DNA from: Nonomuraea jabiensis
Lineage (GTDB): Bacteria; Actinomycetota; Actinomycetes; Streptosporangiales; Streptosporangiaceae
Direction: 5' to 3'
Length of the DNA: 64,000 bases
Assembly (NCBI RefSeq): GCF_014204795.1
Contig: NZ_JACHMB010000001.1
Coordinates: 11,622,501 to 11,686,500, forward strand
Shown here: positions 40,698-48,600 of the stretch, piece by piece
Position numbering within the stretch: the first letter of the stretch is position 1
How the letters are laid out: each line of letters opens with the position of its first letter
Notes under the pieces: model-generated
The model's input: only the letters and a program-made list of their open reading frames with translations
What the model was told of the DNA's origin: nothing
Databases searched by the model: none
Translations under genes and position numbers: made by a program

Positions 40698-42283
40698 CCC
40701 CCCTCCTGGAGATCCGTGACCTCTCGGTCGCCTTCCGCACCCGCCGGCAGGACGTCACCGTCGTCAAGGGCGTCTCGATGGAGATCCTGCCGGGCCAGAC
40801 CGTCGCGGTGGTCGGCGAGTCGGGCTCCGGCAAGTCCACCACGGCCGCCGCCGTCAACCGGCTGCTGCCGGACAACGGCCGCATCACCGGCGGCCGGATC
40901 CTGTTCGACGGCCGCGACCTGACCGGGCTGTCCGGACGCGAGATGACCGCGATCCGCGGCGCGGGCATCGGCCTGGTCCCCCAGGACCCCATGTCGAACC
41001 TCAACCCGCTCATGCGCGTCGGCGACCAGGTCGCCGAGGCGCTCGAGGTCCACGGCGTGGCCACCGGCAAGGCGGCCCGGGCCCGCGTGCTCGAACTGCT
41101 GGACCTCGTCGGCATCCCCGACCCGGCCCGCAGGATCGGGCAGTACCCGCACGAGTTCTCCGGCGGCATGCGCCAGCGCGCGCTGATCGCCATGGGGCTG
41201 GCCTGCCGGCCGAAGCTGCTCATCGCCGACGAGCCCACCTCCGCGCTGGACGTGACCGTGCAGCGGCGCATCCTCGACCAGCTCGAACAGCTCACCGCCG
41301 AGATGGGCACGGCCGTCCTGCTCATCACGCACGACCTGGCGCTGGCGGCGGAGCGGGCCGACGTGGTGGCCGTCATGCACGACGGCCGGATCGTCGAGAC
41401 CGGGCGGGCGGCGGAGATCCTCGCCGAGCCCGCGCACGAGTACACCAGGCGGCTGCTGAACGCCGTGCCGAGCCTGTCGTCGGTGCGCGTAGCCGAACCT
41501 CCCCAGGAGAGCGAGGACCTGGTGGTGGTCGAGGGCCTGCGCAAGGTGTTCCCCATCAGGGGCACGGGCGAGGAGCTGACCGCGGTGGACGGCGTCTCCT
41601 TCCGCATCCCGAAGGGCCGTACCGTGTCGATCGTGGGCGAGTCGGGCTCGGGCAAGTCGACCACCGCGAACCTGCTGCTCGGCCTCGACGACCTCACCTC
41701 CGGCAGCATCCGCTTCGACGGCACGGACCTGGCGGCGCTCGGCAGGCGGGAGCTGTTCGCCTTCCGGCGGCGGGTCCAGCCAGTGTTCCAGAACCCGTAC
41801 GCCTCGCTCGACCCCCGCTACCCGGTCGGCAAGTCGATCGCCGAGCCGCTGCGGGTGCACCGCGTCGGCACCGCGGCCGAGCGCCGCAAAGCCGCCGCCG
41901 AGCTGCTGGAGAAGGTGTCGCTGCCCGCGTCCATGGCCGACCGGCTGCCTCACGAGCTGTCCGGCGGGCAGCGCCAGCGCGTGGCCATCGCCCGGGCGCT
42001 GGCGCTCTCGCCCGAGCTGGTCGTGCTGGACGAGGCCGTCTCGGCGCTCGACGTGCTGGTGCAGGCGCAGATCCTGGAGCTGCTCGCCGGGCTGCAGCGC
42101 GAGCTCGGGCTGAGCTACCTGTTCATCAGCCACGACCTGGCCGTCGTACGGATGATCTCGCACGAGGTGCACGTCATGCGGGACGGGCGGATCGTGGAGA
42201 GCGGCACCGCCGAGGACGTCTTCGACCGCCCGGCCGCGGACTACACCCGCGAGCTGCTCGCGGCGATCCCCGGCAACAGGTAG
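40694..42283 (+). CDS. Dual ABC ATPase (DppD-DppF fusion)
   Basis: 529 residues holding two complete ATPase domains. Domain 1: Walker A GESGSGKST (about 40-48), ABC signature FSGGMRQR, Walker B LLIADEPTSALD. Domain 2: GESGSGKST again (about 320), signature LSGGQRQR, and Walker B LVVLDEAVSALD, where Pro of the usual DEP is Ala. One gene supplies both engines for the two permeases encoded upstream. It is the last gene of the operon. Its end lies 31 bases before the HxlR gene start. Confidence 0.95.
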   Translation: MTPLLEIRDLSVAFRTRRQDVTVVKGVSMEILPGQTVAVVGESGSGKSTTAAAVNRLLPDNGRITGGRILFDGRDLTGLSGREMTAIRGAGIGLVPQDPMSNLNPLMRVGDQVAEALEVHGVATGKAARARVLELLDLVGIPDPARRIGQYPHEFSGGMRQRALIAMGLACRPKLLIADEPTSALDVTVQRRILDQLEQLTAEMGTAVLLITHDLALAAERADVVAVMHDGRIVETGRAAEILAEPAHEYTRRLLNAVPSLSSVRVAEPPQESEDLVVVEGLRKVFPIRGTGEELTAVDGVSFRIPKGRTVSIVGESGSGKSTTANLLLGLDDLTSGSIRFDGTDLAALGRRELFAFRRRVQPVFQNPYASLDPRYPVGKSIAEPLRVHRVGTAAERRKAAAELLEKVSLPASMADRLPHELSGGQRQRVAIARALALSPELVVLDEAVSALDVLVQAQILELLAGLQRELGLSYLFISHDLAVVRMISHEVHVMRDGRIVESGTAEDVFDRPAADYTRELLAAIPGNR

Positions 42284-42314
42284 GTTGGAAATCCGGACTC
42301 TCTCGGAGGTGGGC

Positions 42315-42743
42315 ATGCCAAGGGAATGCTCGATCGCCAACGCGCTGGCGGTGGTCGGCGAGCGGTGGAGCCTGCTGGCCATGCGGGAGGTCCTCCTGGG
42401 CGTGCGCCGCTTCGACCAGATCGCCCGCAACACCGGCGCCAGCCGCGACATCCTCACCGCCAGGCTGCGCAAGCTGGAGGAGGCCGGGCTGCTGGAGCGC
42501 GAGCTGTACGAGTCGCACCCGCCGCGCTACGAGTACGTGCTGACCGAGACGGGGCAGGCGCTGCACGCGGTGCTGCTGTCGCTCATGGACTGGGGCGACC
42601 GGCACGTCACGAAGGGCGAGCCGCCCACGGTGTGGCGGCACAGCTGCGGCAAGCCGCTGGAGCCGCTCATGGTGTGCGCGCACTGCCGCGAGCCCGTGCA
42701 CCCAGAGGACATGTCCGTTATCCGCGTACACCAGCCGCAGTAG
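42315..42743 (+). CDS. HxlR family winged-helix regulator
   Basis: 142 residues. HxlR core: SIANALAVVGERWSLLAMREVLLGVRRF with the recognition helix in NTGASRDILTARLRKLEEAGLL. ATG 42315 is selected over an in-frame TTG at 42285 because GGAGG (42305-42309) is correctly placed. The C-terminal 35 residues add H109, C111, C121, C124 and H128 (HSCGKPL, VCAHCREPVH), which could form a zinc knuckle or a redox sensor. The target may be the nitrilase-family gene that follows. Confidence 0.88.
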   Translation: MPRECSIANALAVVGERWSLLAMREVLLGVRRFDQIARNTGASRDILTARLRKLEEAGLLERELYESHPPRYEYVLTETGQALHAVLLSLMDWGDRHVTKGEPPTVWRHSCGKPLEPLMVCAHCREPVHPEDMSVIRVHQPQ

Positions 42744-42768
42744 GCCCTTCACCCGGCACAGTGGAGGG

Positions 42769-43500
42769 GTGAAGATCCTCCTGGTTCAGCCCCCTCACTG
42801 GTCTCCCGACGGCCACGCCAACTTCGACGCGATCGAAGAGCTCGTCACCGCGCGTTCGGGAGACGTGCTGCTCCTGCCCGAGCTGGCGGGCGCCGGCCTG
42901 CCCCGCGCCGAGTACCTGGCCAGGGTGCGCGACCTGGCCAAGGGGACGGGCATGGCGGTCGTCGGCGGGTCGCACTACGACGGCCCGGTCAACCGGGGCG
43001 CCGTGTTCGACGCCGCGGGCGAGCTGCTGATGGAGTACGACAAGGTCCACCCTTACGACGTCGAACTGCGTTCGGGAGTGGTCCCCGGCCGCCCGAGCGC
43101 GGGCTTCGAGTTACACGGCCGCCGCCTGCACGTCCTGCTCTGCGCCGACCTGTGGTACTCGGCCAGCCTGGCCGGGCGCGACGGCCTGGACGCGGTGCTG
43201 GTGCCGGCCTTCTCGATCACCCGCTGGGAGGGGCCCGCCCCGGCGCGCGAGCTGTGGCAGCACATGACCGTGGCGCGGGCGTACGAGTTCATGACGTACG
43301 TGGCGGTCAGCGACTGGCACCACGAGACCACCTACCACGGGCATCCCTGCGCGGGGGTCGCCGGGTTCGCCAACCCCTGCCCGCGGACCCGCGCGGGCTT
43401 CTTCACCGGCACGGGCGACGACCCGGTCTCGGCCCACGACCTGGACTTCGACCGCCTGGACGCCTTCCGGCGCGACCGCGCGGACCGTGGCTTCCGCTAG
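42769..43500 (+). CDS. Carbon-nitrogen hydrolase (nitrilase superfamily)
   Basis: 243 residues, complete nitrilase fold. The catalytic triad is E38 (LLLPELAG), K92 (EYDKVHPYD) and C125 (VLLCADLWY). Such enzymes hydrolyse amides, nitriles or carbamoyl groups; the exact branch cannot be told. Start is GTG 42769; the GGAGGGG run touches the start codon, too close for a normal ribosome site, so a leaderless mRNA is possible. Its stop codon lies in the first of three 13-bp tandem repeats. Confidence 0.87.
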   Translation: MKILLVQPPHWSPDGHANFDAIEELVTARSGDVLLLPELAGAGLPRAEYLARVRDLAKGTGMAVVGGSHYDGPVNRGAVFDAAGELLMEYDKVHPYDVELRSGVVPGRPSAGFELHGRRLHVLLCADLWYSASLAGRDGLDAVLVPAFSITRWEGPAPARELWQHMTVARAYEFMTYVAVSDWHHETTYHGHPCAGVAGFANPCPRTRAGFFTGTGDDPVSAHDLDFDRLDAFRRDRADRGFR

Positions 43501-43529
43501 GGGTTTCCGATAGGGGCTTCCGGTAGGGC
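43491..43529 (+). repeat. Three 13-bp tandem repeats across a stop codon
   Basis: Units CTTCCGCTAGGGG (43491), TTTCCGATAGGGG (43504) and CTTCCGGTAGGGC (43517). The first contains the TAG stop of the nitrilase-family gene. The third leads into a hairpin. Confidence 0.85.
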
Positions 43530-43539
43530 TGTCCCTACC
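43522..43539 (+). terminator. Short hairpin after the nitrilase-family gene
   Basis: GGTAGGG pairs with CCCTACC across a 4-base loop. It may end the upstream transcript. Confidence 0.45.
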
Positions 43540-43585
43540 ACGGAATGGGCCGCGCGCAGGTTCGATCCGGCCCGGCCGCCGCTCG

Positions 43586-43591
43586 TAGCGT
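43586..43591 (+). promoter_or_regulatory. -10-like box for leaderless sensor-domain gene
   Basis: TAGCGT is followed by 7 bases and ATG 43599. Exactly the same hexamer and spacing precede the TetR gene at 45143. Confidence 0.5.
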
Positions 43592-43598
43592 CGTGTCC

Positions 43599-44261
43599 AT
43601 GACTACCCTCCAGCGCAGACTCGCCATCGACACCCGCTACACGCTGCTCGGGCTCCCCCTCTCGCTGGCCTCCTTCGGCGTCACGGTCGTCGGGGTCTCG
43701 GCCGGTCTGGGCGGCGCCGTCGCCTTCGTCGGCCTGCCCGTGCTCGCCGCGACCGCCGCCGCCTCCAGGCACCTGGCCGACCTCGAACGCGTCGCGCTCC
43801 CCGGCGTGCTCGGCCACCCCGTCGCCCGCCCGCCGTACGCGTCGGTGCCCGAGGGCGCCGGCTGGTTCCGCCGCATGATGAACCCGCTGGCCGGCGGGCA
43901 GGCGGTGATGGATCTGCTGCACGGGATCATCGCGTTCCCGTTCGCGCTGGCCTCCTTCGTGCTCACCGCCACGTGGTGGCTCGGGGCCGTCGCCGGCCTC
44001 ACCTTCCCCATCTACGGCTGGGCCCTGGCCAGGAGCCCGGTGGTCGGCTACGGGCTGCCGGAGTGGCTCGCGTTCTACGGCGACCCCACGGCGTTCGTGA
44101 TCGTCAACACCGTGGCCGGTGCCCTGTTCGCCCTGACCCTGGTGCCGGTGGCCCGGATGGCCGCCCTGCTCAAGGCGGGCATCGCGCAGACCATGCTCAC
44201 CCGGGCCGCCTACCCGGAGCCCGCCGTCGCCCAGGAGCGGGCCTGGACCGCCGGCCGGTGA
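43599..44261 (+). CDS. Orphan sensor-domain membrane protein
   Basis: 220 residues, four membrane helices in two pairs, resembling the putative sensor domain found at the N-terminus of actinobacterial histidine kinases (RYTLLGLPLSLASFGVTVVGVS; GAWF-like GAGWFRRMMNPLAGGQAVMDLLHGIIAFP). No dimerisation or kinase domain follows; the protein ends after the last helix and a short tail. ATG 43599 is preferred for its placement after TAGCGT. The gene converges on an SDR gene. Either a stand-alone form of the domain or a shortened kinase. Confidence 0.78.
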   Translation: MTTLQRRLAIDTRYTLLGLPLSLASFGVTVVGVSAGLGGAVAFVGLPVLAATAAASRHLADLERVALPGVLGHPVARPPYASVPEGAGWFRRMMNPLAGGQAVMDLLHGIIAFPFALASFVLTATWWLGAVAGLTFPIYGWALARSPVVGYGLPEWLAFYGDPTAFVIVNTVAGALFALTLVPVARMAALLKAGIAQTMLTRAAYPEPAVAQERAWTAGR

Positions 44262-44267
44262 CCGGCC

Positions 44268-45071
44268 TCAGCCAGGTCCGGGTGAGGGCGTGAGGGCGTC
44301 GGCGACCTGGCGGGTGACGCGCCGGCCAATGAGGGCCAGGAGCTTGCGCGGGCGGCGGGGCATCAGGTGGGCCATGCCCAGGTTGCCGCGGCCGGGCACC
44401 ACGTACCCGCGGTCGCGGTCGAACGCCCGCAGGGCCGTGGCGACGACCAGCTCGGGGGTGGCGAGCCTGGCGCCGATGGCCGCCTGCCTGCTGCCGATCC
44501 TGTCGAAGAACGGGGTCTCGACCGGCCCCGGCGCGACCGCCAGCACCTTCACGCCGGTGCCGCGCAGCTCGCTCCAGAGCGCGAGGCTGAAGTTGAGCAC
44601 GAACGTCTTGGACGAGGCGTAGGTCGCGAAGTACGGGGCGACGTTGAAGCCGGCCGTGGAGCCCACGTTCACCACGCCGCCGGAGCCCCGGGCGAGCATG
44701 CCCGGCAGGAACGCGTGCGTCAGCCCCACCAGCGCGACGACGTTGACCATGAGCTCCTCGTGCTCGCGCTCGGGCGCGATGCGCGCGAAGTGCCCGGCCG
44801 TGCCGAAGCCGGCGTTGTTGACGAGCAGCTCGACGGCGATCCCGCGGGCGGCCACCTCGTCGGCGACCCGCGTGGCCGCGTCAGGGGCGGACAGGTCCTG
44901 GACCAGCACCTCGGCCCGCACCCCGTGGGCCTGGCGGAGCGTGGCGGCGAGGGTTTCGAGCGCGGGGCCGGACCTGGCGACCAGCACCAGGTCGTGCCCT
45001 CGTGCGGCCAGTTGGCGCGCGAACTCGGCGCCGATCCCGGAGGAGGCTCCGGTGACAAGTGCGTAAGTCAT
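44268..45071 (-). CDS. Short-chain dehydrogenase/reductase
   Basis: 267 residues. Classical SDR: cofactor motif TGASSGIGAEFARQLA, NNAGFG, catalytic Ser in VNVGSTAGF and YASSK, and PGPVETPF after the active site. The RS basic pair after strand 2 (VARSGPA) favours NADP(H). It is of the DltE/YqjQ-like type with a longer C-terminus. Divergent from a TetR gene, with 71 bases holding two perfect inverted repeats; the pair is probably a repressor and its target. Confidence 0.9.
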   Translation of the reverse strand: MTYALVTGASSGIGAEFARQLAARGHDLVLVARSGPALETLAATLRQAHGVRAEVLVQDLSAPDAATRVADEVAARGIAVELLVNNAGFGTAGHFARIAPEREHEELMVNVVALVGLTHAFLPGMLARGSGGVVNVGSTAGFNVAPYFATYASSKTFVLNFSLALWSELRGTGVKVLAVAPGPVETPFFDRIGSRQAAIGARLATPELVVATALRAFDRDRGYVVPGRGNLGMAHLMPRRPRKLLALIGRRVTRQVADALTPSPGPG

Positions 45072-45088
45072 GAGTTGGAAAGTAGCAG

Positions 45089-45101
45089 GTTCTAATAGAA
45101 C
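45089..45101. promoter_or_regulatory. Perfect inverted repeat, probable TetR operator
   Basis: GTTCTA, one base, TAGAAC. It lies 17 bases upstream of the SDR start and 41 bases upstream of the TetR start. Confidence 0.65.
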
Positions 45102-45120
45102 TGCGCCATTTAGTCGCAGT
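45100..45120. promoter_or_regulatory. Second inverted repeat in the SDR-TetR gap
   Basis: ACTGCG (45100-45105) and CGCAGT (45115-45120) with a 9-base spacer; it touches the GTTCTA repeat, so the two sites may bind cooperatively. Confidence 0.5.
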
Positions 45121-45129
45121 TTTTGCCTG

Positions 45130-45135
45130 TAGCGT
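45130..45135 (+). promoter_or_regulatory. -10-like box for leaderless TetR gene
   Basis: TAGCGT followed by 7 bases and ATG 45143. Confidence 0.5.
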
Positions 45136-45142
45136 CTCCTCC

Positions 45143-45688
45143 ATGGGAAGACTGCGGGCCGACGCCGAGCGCAGCATGCGCGCGATCATGGCGGCGGCGG
45201 AAGACGTGCTCAGCGCCAATCCGGTGGCCACGATGGAGCAGGTCGCCGAGGCTGCGGGGGTGGCCAGGGCCACCGTCCACCGCAGGTTCGCCAGCCGGGA
45301 GGCGCTGATCGAAGCCATGGAGGTGGCCGCGTGGCGGGAGATCCAGGACGCCGTGCACGCCGCCCGCCCGCACACCGCGCCCGCCCAGGTGGCGCTCCAT
45401 CAGGCCACGGCCAACATCCTGCAGATCAAGCCCGGCTGGCGGTTCACGCTGGCCCGGCCCGTGCCGCTCAGCATTGAGGCGCAGGGGTTGCAGGCCGAGG
45501 TGATGGAGCTGTGCGAGGCGGTGTTCGGGAAGCTGCTGGGCCCCGGCGCCGACATCGTCTGGGCCCGGCAGGTCTATCTCGCGCTGCTGGGGGAGGCCGC
45601 GCACGGCTCTCCCCCAGGCTCCGATCCCGACGCGCTGGCCACGAGGGTGATCGACACCCTCCTGCACGGCGTTCAGCGCACCGCGTAG
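45143..45688 (+). CDS. TetR/AcrR family regulator
   Basis: 181 residues. N-terminal TetR helix-turn-helix: AIMAAAEDVLSANPVATMEQVAEAAGVARATVHRRFASREALIEAM. The ligand-binding helices that follow are short and not diagnostic. Divergent from the SDR gene and likely its repressor. The last 16 bases overlap the 3' end of the converging subtilase gene. Confidence 0.92.
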   Translation: MGRLRADAERSMRAIMAAAEDVLSANPVATMEQVAEAAGVARATVHRRFASREALIEAMEVAAWREIQDAVHAARPHTAPAQVALHQATANILQIKPGWRFTLARPVPLSIEAQGLQAEVMELCEAVFGKLLGPGADIVWARQVYLALLGEAAHGSPPGSDPDALATRVIDTLLHGVQRTA

Positions 45689-48600
45689 GCGCGGATCACC
45701 TCCTGCGACAGGGTGTTGCCGTTGACGTCGGAGGCCTTCAGCCGCAGCGAGACGAAGCCGGACGGCGAGCGGCCGAGCGTCGTCTCGTAACTCCGCTCGC
45801 CCCTGTCCCGCAGGCGGGCCGGCTTCCAGGTGGCGCCGTCGTCGTAGGACACCTCCAGCGAGACGTCCTTGACCGCGCTCTGCCGCGCGCCCTCCTGGTG
45901 GTAGAGCGACAGGCCGAGCCGGTGCGAGCCGGCCTGGTTCTTCAGGTCCACGGGCGCGTCGAACGAGGCCAGCAGCAGCGGGACCACCGTCGTCTCCGTG
46001 GTGTGCTCCGAGCCGAACGTCCACACCGCCCTCGTGCGGGTGGACAGCTTCGCCCACTCGGCCTCGTTGGCGAGGTCGTACTCGATCCGGTACGTGGCCT
46101 GCTCGGGCGGCAGCACGCCCGACCCCGCGGGCAGGTAGTTCGTCTGCAGCAGCAGCCTGTCGCCCTGGTAGAGCCGGAAGTCGCTCTTCAGGCCGTGCTC
46201 GAACATGCTGGTGTACCCGTCGCCGTAGTTGCGGTCGGCGTCCACGAAGCCCTGCATCGAGATGCGCAGCCGGTCGCCGTCCCGGCGCAGCGGGTTGCGC
46301 GGGTTGATGCCGGGCATCAGCGGCTGCTTGAACAGCGTCCGGCTGACCCGCTCCCCCACCTCATAGGGGCGGAACTCCAGCGACGACATCAGGATGCGCG
46401 GCGTGTCCGGGTGCGGCCACATGTTGTTGTAGGCGCGCTCCGGGCTGCCCGCCGACGAGCTCCACTTCAGCTCGGGGTCGGGGGTGACGTAGTCGGTGCG
46501 CGTGCGCGGCGTCTTGGCCAGCGGCAGGTTCGTGGAGATGGAGGAGGTGTCCCACGGCTCGAAGACGAACCTGGCCTCGTTCATCGTCACGTCGTCGGCC
46601 AGCTGGCTGTGGTAGCCGGTCTCGATCCTGGCCAGCGACCTCGACCTGACCACGTACGTGAGCGAGTCGCGCACCCGGCCCTTCTCGCGCAGGTAGAGGT
46701 CGTAGACGTACGGGCTGGCGACGATGCCCTTGGCCAGGATCGGCACGGGCAGGCGGCGCAGCCGCGCGACCAGCTTCAGCCCCTCCTCGTGCGTCAGCCG
46801 CACGGTCGGCACGGCGAGCTTGACCCTGTTGCCGCCGGTGGTGACGTCGGCGCCCGGCTGGTCACTGTAGACGGCGACCATCTTCGCCCCGGCCGCCGCG
46901 GCGGCGTTGGACTGGGTGGAGACGGGCACGCCGTCCGTGCGGCGGATGACGGCGAGCTTGCCGCGCAGGTCGCGGGCCTTGATCTCCTCGGCGCTGCCCC
47001 GCCCCGCGTCCACGGCCATGAGCAGCCGGGTGCCGTCCAGGCGCGGGTACTCGGTGGAGAAGTCGCTGAACTGGACCGGGTCGACGTACTGCGGCTCGAG
47101 GTCCAGGCCCGGCGTGGACAGCTCGATCTCGGGGGCCGCCAGCCGCCAGCGGGTGGCGACGGTGAAGGTGCCCTTGGTGACCTTCCTGGTGGGCTGGACG
47201 AACAGCCGCTCCTCGATCTGCCCGCCGGGCGAGATCGTGGTGCCGCCGCGCAGCGCGGTGCCCTGCTCGCCGGCGCGGTACCACATGAGGGCCCCGGCGG
47301 CGCCGGTGTTCCGCTTGGTCCGGTGGTCGGGCGTCTCGATCTTCACCTCGACCGCCTTGCGGGCGTCCAGCACGACCTCGGTGTTCTCCGTGATCTTCAT
47401 TTCCGGGTCGCCGAGCAGGCTCTCGTTGAGCGGCTTGCCGCCGGCGGTGCTGTCCTGCGTGGCGGGCATGGTGAAGATGTGGCCGAGCACGGAGTAGGTG
47501 CCGGGCTTGACCAGCAGGCAGGTGCCGGTGCCGTACTTCTGGTCGGTGCAGGGCTGGGCGGGGTCGCCGGGGAGCAGGCGGCCGACCAGGGTGCCCTCGT
47601 CCAGGTTGAGGACGGTGAAACCGCCGCGGCCGGGGCGGCCGTCGCGGGCGATGCCGCGTACGCGCAGCTCGACGCGCTTGTCGTCGACGCTCGCGGTCAG
47701 CAGCGTGCGGACCGGGGCGCCGCCCGCGACGGCGGCCGTCAGCTCCTGGCGCACCAGCCCGCTCTTGGCCGCCCTGGCGGTGACCGTCACCTCGGCCTTG
47801 CCGCCGGCGGGCACGGTGAGCTCGGGCGGCTCTACGGTGAACGCGTCGCCGGCCGACAGGTCCAGCTCGGCGGGCGCCGGGCCGAGGTTGTGGTATCCCA
47901 CGGTGAGGCTCTTCCGCTCGCCGGTGGTGAGCTTGCCGAAGCTCGCCGAGCCCGTCGAGGCCACGACCGAGCCCTTGAGCGCGGCGGCCACGTCGATGCG
48001 GCCCGCGCCCTGCTCGTCCACGGTGAGGTCCTGGCCGGGCCTGGCGGTGGCCATGAGCAGCGACTTCAGCTCGTTGCCGGCGATCCCCGGGCGGGCCTGG
48101 CGCAGCAGCGCCGCCGCGCCCGCGACGTGCGGGGTCGCCATCGAGGTGCCGGACAGCGTGAGGCTGCCGCCGCCCGCCTTGGCGGCGGTGATGTCCACGC
48201 CGGGGGCGGTGACGTCGGGCTTGACCGACAGGTCGGCCGTGATCGGGCCCCTGCTGGAGAACGGCGCCAGCGCGTCCCGCTTGTCCACCGCGCCGACGGT
48301 CAGCGCCTCGGGGGCGTCGCCCGGGGTGCCCACGCACCCGTCGCAGCCGTCGTTGCCGGCGGCCACCACGAACAGCGTGCCGTACTGCTTGCTGAGCCGC
48401 GTCACCGCGGCGGTGAGCGGGCCGCCCGGCTCGCGGTCGCCCAGGCTCATGTTGACGACCTCGGCGTGCTTCTCGCCGGCCGCCCACTCCATGCCGTCGA
48501 TGATCCACGACAGCTGGCCGTAGCCGTCGGCGTCGAGCACGCGGCCGTTGAGCAGCCGCGCGCCGGGCGCCACGCCCTTGCCGACGCCGCCCGCGCCCGT

